Below are positions 43,735 to 51,896 of a stretch of 64,000 bases of DNA, piece by piece (within the stretch, counting starts at the first letter, position 1; every line of letters begins with the position of its first letter). Position numbers and translations under genes: made by a program. The stretch is from CAZKAP01 sp964550895 (GTDB lineage: Bacteria > Bacteroidota > Bacteroidia > Flavobacteriales > Flavobacteriaceae): NCBI GenBank assembly GCA_964550895.1, contig CAZKAP010000014.1, positions 1 through 64,000 of the forward strand, given 5' to 3'. Under the pieces are notes generated by a model. It saw only the letters and a program-made list of their open reading frames with translations. It ran no database searches and was not told the DNA's origin.

Positions 43735-45471
43735 TCAGATACGTGCCTGATAGGTGTACAGGTGGTGGTACTTCCCTTGCTGTCCCAATAGTTCTTCGTG
43801 CGTTCCCCCCTCTATAATCCGTCCCTGATCCACCACGAGTATGGCATCGGCCTGGCGGATGGTGCTCAGGCGGTGAGCGATAATCAGGGTGGTACGCCCC
43901 CTGACCAGTTCCTGCAGGCTCTTCTGTATAAGCGATTCGCTATGGGTGTCCAGTTGGGAGGTGGCCTCGTCCAGGATAAGAATATCCGGATCCGCCAGCA
44001 GGGCCCGGGCTATGGTGATCCGTTGACGCTGTCCCCCGGAGAGTTTGATCCCTCGTTCGCCTATCCAGGTGTCCAGTCCCTCCTCCAGAGCGTCGGTGAA
44101 TTCATTCACGTAAGCGGCCTCTACGGCCTGTCGAATCTCGGAATCCGAGGCATCCGCCCTGGCGAAAACGATGTTGTCCCGTATAGAACCCTCGAACAGG
44201 AAGTCGTCCTGCAGGACCACTCCCAGATGCTTGCGGTAGCTCCCAATGCGGATGCGCGACAGGTCTTCTCCATCAATGCGAACGGTACCCGAGCCCGGCT
44301 GAATGAAGCCGGCGACAAGGCCGGCTATGGTGGATTTACCCGAGCCTGAACTGCCCACCAGGGCCAGGGTGGAACCGGCAGGTATGTCAAAACTCACTCC
44401 GTGCAGGACCTCCTTGCCCTCTTCGTAGGCGAATGACACCTGATCAAATTCGATGTGCCCCTGCAGGGTTTCCAATTCGCGATCCCGCTCACCGAGCTCC
44501 TCCTCGGTGGTTTCCTGCAGGAGCTCTTCGGTACGGTCGAGTCCGGCCAGGGCCTCGGTGAGCTGAGTGCCGATATTGCTGATCTGTATAATTGGGGCGA
44601 TCATCAGCCCTAGCAGGAAGGTAAACTGGAAGAATTCCCCCAGGCTCAGCTGATCCGTCATGATCCGGTAGCCTCCCAGGCCGGTGATCCCTGTCGTCGC
44701 TATACCGAGTAGCAGGGTAGAGGAGCTCTCGATCAGGGCCGTGGCGGTCAGGCTCTTCCGTACGTTCTCGTACAGCCGGTTCACTCCATCCTGAAATACC
44801 GATTTCTCCTGTTCCTCGGCGTTAAATCCCTTGATGACCCGGATGCCGGAAAGCGTTTCGGTCAGCCTTCCGGTTACTTCCGCATTGATTTCACGGCGCT
44901 TCCTGAAAATCGGACGGATTATCTTGAACGCGCGAAGCGATACCAGGGCGAAAAGAGCCATGGGAAGCAAGGCAAACAGGGTGAGTTCCATGCTGATGTC
45001 GAGGAGCAGTATCAAGGCCGCTATGGCGGTAATACTGCCGCCGACCATCTGAACGAGGCCGGTCCCGATCAGATTCCTGGCCCCTTCCACATCGGTCATG
45101 ATGCGGGAAACCAGTTCTCCCACCTTGGTGTTGTCGAAGAAGCGTACCGGAAGCGAAAGCACTTTTTCCTGTACCTGTGCCCTGAGTTCTGAAATCAGAA
45201 ACTGCGCCTGAACGCTCACAATACGTGTGAGCATAAAGGATGTTCCGGCCTGTACGGCTGTTGCGGTGATCACGGCCCCGACCAGCCACTTCAGGGATTG
45301 GGTATCGCGGGCGGGGATGATATCGTCGATCAGGTACCTCAGGGCTACGGGGGCCACGAAACTGGCCGCCTTACCGATCACAATCAGCAGGAGTCCGATC
45401 AGGACCAGGTTGCGCCTGGGCCAGATTATGGTTTTGAATGCCCGGCCGATACCGTATTTCTTTTTTGTCAT
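43735..45471 (-). CDS. ABC exporter, fused permease and ATPase (MsbA-like type)
   Basis: 578 residues from ATG 45471 (MTKKKYGIGRAFKTI); the frame is open to 45513 but the extra residues are not family-like. Six transmembrane segments (about residues 20-300) and a complete nucleotide-binding domain: Walker A VGSSGSGKSTIA, signature LSGGQRQRI, Walker B ILDEATSQLD and a switch His (IAHRLSTI). In contrast to the ABC protein at 304-1968 all catalytic motifs are intact. Probably a homodimeric lipid or drug exporter; substrate unknown. Single gene, 9 bases after the converging ferredoxin gene. Confidence 0.93.
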   Translation of the reverse strand: MTKKKYGIGRAFKTIIWPRRNLVLIGLLLIVIGKAASFVAPVALRYLIDDIIPARDTQSLKWLVGAVITATAVQAGTSFMLTRIVSVQAQFLISELRAQVQEKVLSLPVRFFDNTKVGELVSRIMTDVEGARNLIGTGLVQMVGGSITAIAALILLLDISMELTLFALLPMALFALVSLRAFKIIRPIFRKRREINAEVTGRLTETLSGIRVIKGFNAEEQEKSVFQDGVNRLYENVRKSLTATALIESSSTLLLGIATTGITGLGGYRIMTDQLSLGEFFQFTFLLGLMIAPIIQISNIGTQLTEALAGLDRTEELLQETTEEELGERDRELETLQGHIEFDQVSFAYEEGKEVLHGVSFDIPAGSTLALVGSSGSGKSTIAGLVAGFIQPGSGTVRIDGEDLSRIRIGSYRKHLGVVLQDDFLFEGSIRDNIVFARADASDSEIRQAVEAAYVNEFTDALEEGLDTWIGERGIKLSGGQRQRITIARALLADPDILILDEATSQLDTHSESLIQKSLQELVRGRTTLIIAHRLSTIRQADAILVVDQGRIIEGGTHEELLGQQGKYHHLYTYQARI

Positions 45472-45628
45472 AAGCTTTTCGCTTGGTGTTTCGCTATTAC
45501 ATCGCTCCTGCATCGGACAGGTTACGTCCGGGAAAATCCATAATTTCCCGATCTTTAGCTTTCCAATAACCGGAAGGGATTTCGCGGCTTAGTTCATCCC
45601 TGCCGGGTTCAAATGTAAGTCGAACCTT

Positions 45629-47830
45629 ATGAATAATGCTTGCAACCGTTTAACAGGTCTTTTTTTCTTGATCCTGTTCGTTTCGGGATCCTTTTCCTGC
45701 CGGAGGACCTCATCACTCCCATCCGAACAGGAACGACTGGAGGCGCGAGCAAAACGGGTGGAAATCTACAGAGACTCCTTCGGCGTTCCCCATATTTACG
45801 GGGAGTCAGACGCGGATGCCGTGTTTGGATTGCTTTATGCCCAGTGCGAAGACGACTTCCCCAGGGTCGAGCGAAACTACCTATGGGCCATCGGCAGGCT
45901 GGCCGAAGTAGAGGGTGCTGAATCCCTCTATAGCGACCTCCGGGCACGTATGTTCATGACGGAGGAAGAGGCCCGGGATTGCTATCGCAAGAGTCCAGTC
46001 TGGCTGAAGAAGCTCTGCGATGCCTTTGCCGATGGGATCAACTACTACCTCATGACCCATCCGGAAGAGGAACACCATCTCGAGCGCTTCGAGAATTGGA
46101 TGCCGTTTTACTTCTTCGAGGGCTCTATTGGGGGCAATATAGAATCGGTCTCCCTCAGCAGGATTGAGGAATTCTACGGTGAGTTGAGGCAGGAAGACCA
46201 CCGTCCCGAACCCGAGGTTGTTTCGGAGCCCGCGGGATCCAATGGCATCGCCCTGGCACCGGCCATGACGGCGAGCGGGAATGCCCTGCTCCTGATCAAC
46301 CCACATACGTCCTTCTATTTTCGCCCGGAGGTACACGTCTCCAGTAGCGAAGGCCTGAATGCCTACGGTGCAGTTACCTGGGGTCAGTTTTTCGTATACC
46401 AGGGTTTTAACGAGGACACCGGTTGGATGCATACTTCGGGATATACCGACGTGATCGATGAATTTATGGAGGAAATACAAAGCCGGGAAGGGAAACTGGA
46501 ATATCGTTATGGAGATCAGTGGCGTCGGGTCTGGACCGATACGGTGGAGTTGCGATACGCTTCCGGGGACTCCCTGGCTTCCCGCTCTTTCCCGCTCTAT
46601 CGGACGCACCACGGACCCATAACCTCGATTCGCAATGACCGGTGGACCTCGACGGCCCTGATGTGGGATCCGGTTCCTGCCCTCAAGCAGTCCTACCTGA
46701 GGACCAAGCAGTCCGGTTGGGAAGGATTCCGCAAGATGATGGAAATCCGTCGGAATTCCTCGAACAATACAGTGTATGCCGATTCGGAAGGGAATATCGC
46801 CTACTTCCACGGAAACTTTATTCCCAGAAGGAGCGCCGACTACGACTACACCCGACCCGTGGATGGTACCGATCCCCATACGGACTGGCAGGGACTGCAC
46901 GAGGTGGATGAGTCGATCTATCTTCTCAATCCCGGTAGTGGCTGGATACAAAACTGCAACTCGACTCCTTTTACCGCTGCAGGTGAGTACAGTCCGGCAC
47001 CAGAGGATTATCCCGCATACATGGCTCCGGAACCCGAGAATACGAGGGGAATACACGCGATATCACTGTTGAAGGAGCGATCTGAGGTAGACCTTGACGG
47101 GTTGATTGACCTGGCCTACGACCCCTACCTGCCCACCTTCGAGATTCTATTGCCCCGACTTATAGCGGCCTACGACAACGAACCGCGTAAGGGACTGGAA
47201 GGGGCCATTGACATCCTACGCCCCTGGGACTACCGAACCGGTGTCGATTCCCGGGCCATGACGATCGCCCATTTTTACGGGCGTCAGCTGTTGCGTATGC
47301 CGAGACCGGATTCAGTCCGCGGCTGGCTCGCTGTATTTCGCTACTGGGGGGAGGAGGCGCCGGAATCGGAATGCCTGAAGGCCTTGGAACTGGCCCTGGA
47401 ACGCATGAAACAAGAACTGGGCGGATGGGACTTGCCGTGGGGGGAAGTGAACCGCTTCCAGCGCCTGAATGGCGATCGGAGACAGGCCTTTAGCGACAGC
47501 CTGCCGAGCTATCCGGTAGGTATGGCCAGCGGTATTTGGGGATCGCTCGCTGCTTATGGGGTAAATTATTCTTACGAGGCCAATAAGATTTATGGAACCC
47601 GGGGCAACAGCTTCGTGGCGGTAGTGGAATTCGGTGACCGGATCCGCGCCAGGAGCCTGTTGGCCGGTGGACAGAGTGGAAGAACCGATAGCCCCCATTT
47701 CGACGATCAGGTAGAATCGTATATTAACGGTCGGTTCAAGGAAGTGCTCTACTACCGGGAGGATGTAGAGAAGGGTTCCGGGCCGGCGTATCACCCCGGT
47801 GAACCTATGAGGCTATACGATAAAAACTAG
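45629..47830 (+). CDS. Penicillin acylase-family lipoprotein (Ntn hydrolase)
   Basis: 733 residues, full family length. Lipobox SGSFSC (Cys24). The N-terminal segment IYRDSFGVPHIYGESDADAVFGLLYAQCEDDF is typical; autoproteolytic maturation should release a beta-chain with N-terminal Ser204 in AGSNGIALAP (the family motif GSN-W/x). LLINPHTSFYF and the FNEDTGWMHTSGYTD stretch belong to the active site. Members hydrolyse penicillins, acyl-homoserine lactones or other N-acyl compounds; which one is unknown. A membrane-anchored acylase would act in the periplasm or on the surface. It converges on the next gene. Confidence 0.9.
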   Translation: MNNACNRLTGLFFLILFVSGSFSCRRTSSLPSEQERLEARAKRVEIYRDSFGVPHIYGESDADAVFGLLYAQCEDDFPRVERNYLWAIGRLAEVEGAESLYSDLRARMFMTEEEARDCYRKSPVWLKKLCDAFADGINYYLMTHPEEEHHLERFENWMPFYFFEGSIGGNIESVSLSRIEEFYGELRQEDHRPEPEVVSEPAGSNGIALAPAMTASGNALLLINPHTSFYFRPEVHVSSSEGLNAYGAVTWGQFFVYQGFNEDTGWMHTSGYTDVIDEFMEEIQSREGKLEYRYGDQWRRVWTDTVELRYASGDSLASRSFPLYRTHHGPITSIRNDRWTSTALMWDPVPALKQSYLRTKQSGWEGFRKMMEIRRNSSNNTVYADSEGNIAYFHGNFIPRRSADYDYTRPVDGTDPHTDWQGLHEVDESIYLLNPGSGWIQNCNSTPFTAAGEYSPAPEDYPAYMAPEPENTRGIHAISLLKERSEVDLDGLIDLAYDPYLPTFEILLPRLIAAYDNEPRKGLEGAIDILRPWDYRTGVDSRAMTIAHFYGRQLLRMPRPDSVRGWLAVFRYWGEEAPESECLKALELALERMKQELGGWDLPWGEVNRFQRLNGDRRQAFSDSLPSYPVGMASGIWGSLAAYGVNYSYEANKIYGTRGNSFVAVVEFGDRIRARSLLAGGQSGRTDSPHFDDQVESYINGRFKEVLYYREDVEKGSGPAYHPGEPMRLYDKN

Positions 47831-47839
47831 GGGTTTCGG

Positions 47840-48499
47840 CTATTGGCGGAAGCCTTCGGGAATTTCGGGTTCCTTGATCACCACGGCCGTAGCCTTTGAA
47901 CCCGTGGACAGGTACCAGCTATTGTCGTGAATGACTTCACCGCTTTCCTCGGTGACCAGTAGCTGGGCCGTATTCAAACCGGTATATCCCTGATTAAGGG
48001 CCTGGAATTCGATGGTATTAAAGCCTTCTCTGAGGGGTACTTTCAACTCGAGGAAACGGCCGCCGAGGACCTGGTTGTAATGGGTAATCTCCCCATTGAC
48101 GAATATCATAACCCGGTCGCCATCGATTTCGCCGTGGTCCCTTACTGCGATACCTACAAACTTGGATCGGGTCTTGACGTCCCCCAGGTACATATCTCCG
48201 TGAAATTTGTTGCTGTTGCCGCCTTCGAGTACACTGAGCTTGGGATCGATCTTGAGATCGTGGCCGGCCTGTTTGAGATTTCGGTCGGGCAGCATTTTTA
48301 CCCCGCCCTGAGTTTCATTTCTTCCCAGGTTGGGCGTAACGATCGAAGGCATAGGGAGTTGGGTGCCCACGTTGGAGTTTTGGATATCGCGGTCTTTGTC
48401 CTTGTTTACATCGAGCCTGCGCGTAGTGGGGAAGTCTCCCTGGGCGTATAGCGCAGATGATGCAAGAAACAAGCAACACAAGAATACCAGCAGTCTCAT
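47840..48499 (-). CDS. Secreted or exported protein of unknown function
   Basis: 219 residues with a clear signal peptide (LLVFLCCLFLASSALYAQ). The middle part (about residues 85-180) contains beta-rich segments such as KFHGDMYLGDVKTRSKFVGI and DRVMIFVNGEITHYNQVL, a pattern like C-terminal or carbohydrate-binding-type beta-sandwiches but not a family I recognise. No cysteines after the signal apart from those in the leader. The start is ATG 48499. About 220 bases without a gene separate it from the next gene upstream; I see nothing definite in that gap beyond short hairpins. Confidence 0.7.
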   Translation of the reverse strand: MRLLVFLCCLFLASSALYAQGDFPTTRRLDVNKDKDRDIQNSNVGTQLPMPSIVTPNLGRNETQGGVKMLPDRNLKQAGHDLKIDPKLSVLEGGNSNKFHGDMYLGDVKTRSKFVGIAVRDHGEIDGDRVMIFVNGEITHYNQVLGGRFLELKVPLREGFNTIEFQALNQGYTGLNTAQLLVTEESGEVIHDNSWYLSTGSKATAVVIKEPEIPEGFRQ

Positions 48500-48721
48500 A
48501 TCAACTTTTAATTCAATGTAGCAAAAACATTGCCATTTAATGGGTTATTTAGTAAAACTTTGGGGCATACCCTTACAGTAAAAACCTGCGCTTTCCCTTA
48601 ATAGGGAGTCAAAATAAGCAGCCTGAGGCGCAATCCCCGAATTAAAACGCTAATCGCATGGGATAACACGACCACCCGTTAGATTTTTTCCTGCTATGTA
48701 GCAGGTTACGCCTGTACCAGC

Positions 48722-49627
48722 CTAGTGCAGACCATTCAGGTTCATGCGGTACAGCAGACGACCTTTGGTCTCGGATTGCTCGTCACCTATCAACAGGGAA
48801 GTATTGTTTTCGAAACACACCGATTCCATCTGGGTAGGCCATTGCAGGTCAATGGTTTCGAGGTGGCCTTTCGATGGGGCGTCCAGGTCGAAGTCGGTGA
48901 GCAGGAATAATTTGCCATAGCTCATCAGTGCCAAAGTCTTTCCATCGGGAGAGATGTCGGCCGCAGTGATCAGGCAGTTTGCCGGATCGGGGCAGGGAAA
49001 CAGACTGTCCACCAACTCCGCCTGGTATTCGCCCGGAATCGCCGGTACCCTGTAGAAATAGGCCTTCCCATCGAAAGGACGGGTCCGGTTCTTGGTGACG
49101 ATATACAGCTGATTGTCCCAAAAGAATAAGGCCTCGGAATCGAAACGGCGGTACTCCTTTGCGGGAGGAAATTCTTTCTGCTGCGGATAGCTAAATCGGA
49201 TCGTTTCGGCCCGAATTGAGGGACCCGTTGCCTTATCCGGGGCACCGATGCGGTAAATGACCAGGTCCCGGCGGTCGTTGTTGTTATTCCCAAAATCGCC
49301 AATGTATATATTGCCTTCCTCGTCCTGCGCCAGGTCTTCCCAGTCCTCATTCTTACCGTTCCTGATCTTTAATTCCCGGATAATCTCTCCCCGGAGGTTG
49401 AGTCCATACAGATGATCCCGGTTCCCATTGTCTTCGATCAGCCAAATTCCGCCGTTTTCCATTAACTCAATACCCGAGTTTTCGTTGAGTTTAGCGGGTA
49501 GTTTGGCCAGCATCTCCAGTTTTCCGTATCCCTGCTCATTTGAAGACTGACAGGACAAGAAAAGGCTGATGCCCAAAACGGTTATAAACAATACGGGTTT
49601 ACGGGTAATTCGGTTTTTGGTGTTCAC
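48722..49627 (-). CDS. Beta-propeller-like lipoprotein of unknown function
   Basis: 301 residues from GTG 49627; a GTG at 49630 is equally possible. The frame is open to ATG 49678, but that start would overlap the previous gene. Lipobox ISLFLSC. Repeats of the type SGIELMENGGIWLIEDNGNRDHLY, DWEDLAQDEEGNIYIGDFGN and ITAADISPDGKTLALMSYG form bladed structures characteristic of propellers. It lies 8 bases after the SRPBCC-like gene at the end of the VCBS/haloperoxidase block. Function not known. Confidence 0.75.
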   Translation of the reverse strand: MNTKNRITRKPVLFITVLGISLFLSCQSSNEQGYGKLEMLAKLPAKLNENSGIELMENGGIWLIEDNGNRDHLYGLNLRGEIIRELKIRNGKNEDWEDLAQDEEGNIYIGDFGNNNNDRRDLVIYRIGAPDKATGPSIRAETIRFSYPQQKEFPPAKEYRRFDSEALFFWDNQLYIVTKNRTRPFDGKAYFYRVPAIPGEYQAELVDSLFPCPDPANCLITAADISPDGKTLALMSYGKLFLLTDFDLDAPSKGHLETIDLQWPTQMESVCFENNTSLLIGDEQSETKGRLLYRMNLNGLH

Positions 49628-49635
49628 CACAGTAC

Positions 49636-50571
49636 TTAGCCTTCGGGTTTGATGGGTAGGAAGATATCCGCCTTCCATTCCATTTCATCGCCCCCGAAAT
49701 TGGGATTGCTGAAGAAAAATTCAACGGGCTTGGGTTCCGTCTCGAGTCCCCTAAGTTCTGCCTCTTTCCTGAGTGCATACCAGGCTCGGTCGGAGAATAT
49801 GTAATTACCGTTGTAGGTGGCTCGCAGGGCGCGTTTCCCAAAGAACCTCTTATACCGGAGCTCCGTTCCTATGGGCAGTCGTTCCGATCGGACTATGGGA
49901 TAACAGAAATTGAAGTAAATACTATCATTTTCCTCGTCCCAGCGCGTAACCTCCACGAAGGGAATCCCATTGGTTTCGATGTCGTTTTCGATGATGAGAT
50001 TGGTAAGCAGTGGGTAGTACTGCATCATATAGGAGGCCTTCTCAATCTGTTTACAGGCAATGGGCACGTAGGCCGTATAGGTACTTGTCAGCTCTTCGAC
50101 TTCTTCGACCCGAACCCGGAAGTTTTTCAGGTGCTCGTCGAGTTTGGCGTAAAAATCTCCAATGGCTTCCTGGGAAGCGTCTTCGATACGGGTTCGGGTA
50201 AAGGGGATGACGATCCTGTTGGCCAGCCGCCTTCCCGGTTCGGTCACCTTTACCTGGACTCGCGCAGTACTATCTGAAGCCCAGTCTATGCTCCAGCGAT
50301 ATCGGTAGCTGCCCCGTTCACCGGAGACTTCCTGAACGAAATCGAGTAGTTCACCGGATTCGGCCTTCAGGGAGCTGGAGTTCACCCAGAGAGAGCCCTC
50401 CGGGTCCGGTGTGTTCAGGCCCACCGACCAGGTCTTCAGGGTCTGTCTAACGATGCCTGGGTAAGTTGGGGCCTCGAAGCTGACCTTCAGGTCGTAAGGC
50501 CAGGCCAGACCATAAGTGGCGAATCCCAGCAAAACAAGAGCGAGGATGCCCGCGATAATTTTCCGAGTCAT
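49636..50571 (-). CDS. Membrane-anchored SRPBCC / GyrI-like effector-binding protein
   Basis: 311 residues. One transmembrane helix (about 6-24), then an SRPBCC-type domain (about 28-160: VSFEAPTYPGIVRQTL ... RIVIPFTRTR), followed by a GyrI-like small-molecule-binding domain (about 165-305) ending GDEMEWKADIFLPI. Such fusions are predicted to bind a small ligand; the single helix places both domains outside the inner membrane or in the periplasm. Three bases separate it from the haloperoxidase-like gene. The domain calls are from sequence pattern only. Confidence 0.7.
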   Translation of the reverse strand: MTRKIIAGILALVLLGFATYGLAWPYDLKVSFEAPTYPGIVRQTLKTWSVGLNTPDPEGSLWVNSSSLKAESGELLDFVQEVSGERGSYRYRWSIDWASDSTARVQVKVTEPGRRLANRIVIPFTRTRIEDASQEAIGDFYAKLDEHLKNFRVRVEEVEELTSTYTAYVPIACKQIEKASYMMQYYPLLTNLIIENDIETNGIPFVEVTRWDEENDSIYFNFCYPIVRSERLPIGTELRYKRFFGKRALRATYNGNYIFSDRAWYALRKEAELRGLETEPKPVEFFFSNPNFGGDEMEWKADIFLPIKPEG

Positions 50572-50574
50572 GTA

Positions 50575-51894
50575 CTACCAGTTCAGTTTGCTGATTACGT
50601 ATCGTCCCAGGTCTCTTCCCTGTTCCACGCCAACCTCGACGGCCTGCCGGTAGTGAATGCCCCCGTACATTCGGCTGATGGCCGCCTCGTCTGAGGCCTG
50701 TATGAAGGAGGTGAAGGAGCGTACCGGTAGCCCATAAGGCACTTCCGTATCGTCGTCGAATGCGAAATTATCACCGTATAGATCGGTGAGGGCGATGGCT
50801 GCCGCCCCGGATATCACACTGTGTCCACTGGTGTATTCAGGAAATGGCGGGGTCTGAAGTATGGGTTCCCAATTTTCGTCCATATGCTGGTTGATCAGGG
50901 TTTCGGGCCGTACCAGATTGGATCGGTATTTCTCATCCCAACAGCTTATAAAACCGTCAAACAAGGCGATCGAGGTCTGGGTATAGGTCTTTACCGTCTG
51001 GAAGTAGTCGGCATTGCTCTTTCTCGCCGCGATCTTCGCTATGCCCATCCAATGGGCGCCGGGTGATATTTTCTTGGTGGCGAACATCAGGTGTCCACGG
51101 GTCACGGACACATAGGGGTTGCAGTCCCAGAACTGGGCGATCTGGACTTCTTCGCTCTGGTCTCCCTTTTGGGTGATTTCCTGGCTGATGTCGTACACCT
51201 CCCTCACCTCTTCGTAAAAAGGGGTGCCCGGTTCCATGGAGAATGGCGGCGGCGGTACGGGTTTAAACTGCTGAGCGGAGTCGATGACCAGGGTGCGGAT
51301 CTTATTCCAATGGGGCTCGATTCCGTCCATATAGGCCGGAGGCGTAGGCTGCCAGCGAGAGGGATCATCTTCATATACGCTGAATTTGGGCATGGTCCGG
51401 GTCTGGGGATAGTTGTCCTGGTTCATCCACTCCACGATGTGGCCGGCCACCTTCAGCCCGTAATCCCGGGACTTTTCGAACTCACCGCTGTTTGTACGCT
51501 CCCAGACTCCATAAAGGCTATCCCTCAGTTTAAGTATATCGGCCTCTGAAAACAGCATCGTCCGGCTGACCTCTATATGTGCGACCAGGGCAGCCAACTC
51601 GGCATTAATCCCCGCGTCCGGCTCCATAGCAGGTATAGGGCTGAGTTCGGCTACCTGACCGGCCAGGCTCTTCCTTTCATCGGATTTCTGGGCCAGTATT
51701 TCGTAGGCGGCTATATTCGGATAAACGTATACCCTGCTGGCAACGGGCGGAGAGAAAATATCGTGTACCATGATATCCGTGACCTTGTCCACGGATAGGT
51801 GGAAGAGTTCCGCATCCACCTCTATGGGTTCTGAGGGTCCGCAGGAGTAGAGCATTCCCATCAGTCCGGCCAGCACCATTGCTACTCTCTTCAT
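50575..51894 (-). CDS. Vanadium haloperoxidase/PAP2-fold lipoprotein
   Basis: 439 residues. Lipobox GMLYSC (Cys18). The VHPO/acid-phosphatase core motifs are present: KYRSNLVRP (Lys322, Arg329), TSGH (Ser356, Gly357, His358) and SRMYGGIH (Arg408, His414). The Asp four residues after the last His, normally HxxxD, is Ala418. Vanadium haloperoxidases oxidise halide with peroxide; related PAP2 enzymes dephosphorylate. Which applies is not decided by sequence. Two bases separate it from the VCBS gene upstream, so it is transcribed with that block. Confidence 0.85.
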   Translation of the reverse strand: MKRVAMVLAGLMGMLYSCGPSEPIEVDAELFHLSVDKVTDIMVHDIFSPPVASRVYVYPNIAAYEILAQKSDERKSLAGQVAELSPIPAMEPDAGINAELAALVAHIEVSRTMLFSEADILKLRDSLYGVWERTNSGEFEKSRDYGLKVAGHIVEWMNQDNYPQTRTMPKFSVYEDDPSRWQPTPPAYMDGIEPHWNKIRTLVIDSAQQFKPVPPPPFSMEPGTPFYEEVREVYDISQEITQKGDQSEEVQIAQFWDCNPYVSVTRGHLMFATKKISPGAHWMGIAKIAARKSNADYFQTVKTYTQTSIALFDGFISCWDEKYRSNLVRPETLINQHMDENWEPILQTPPFPEYTSGHSVISGAAAIALTDLYGDNFAFDDDTEVPYGLPVRSFTSFIQASDEAAISRMYGGIHYRQAVEVGVEQGRDLGRYVISKLNW

Positions 51895-51896
51895 TA

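Noticed and set aside
48690..48705. Hairpin CCTGCTATGTAGCAGG as a terminator
   Set aside because: The stem is only five to seven pairs and on the minus strand is followed by A, not T. The T run lies on the wrong side for the only upstream gene.
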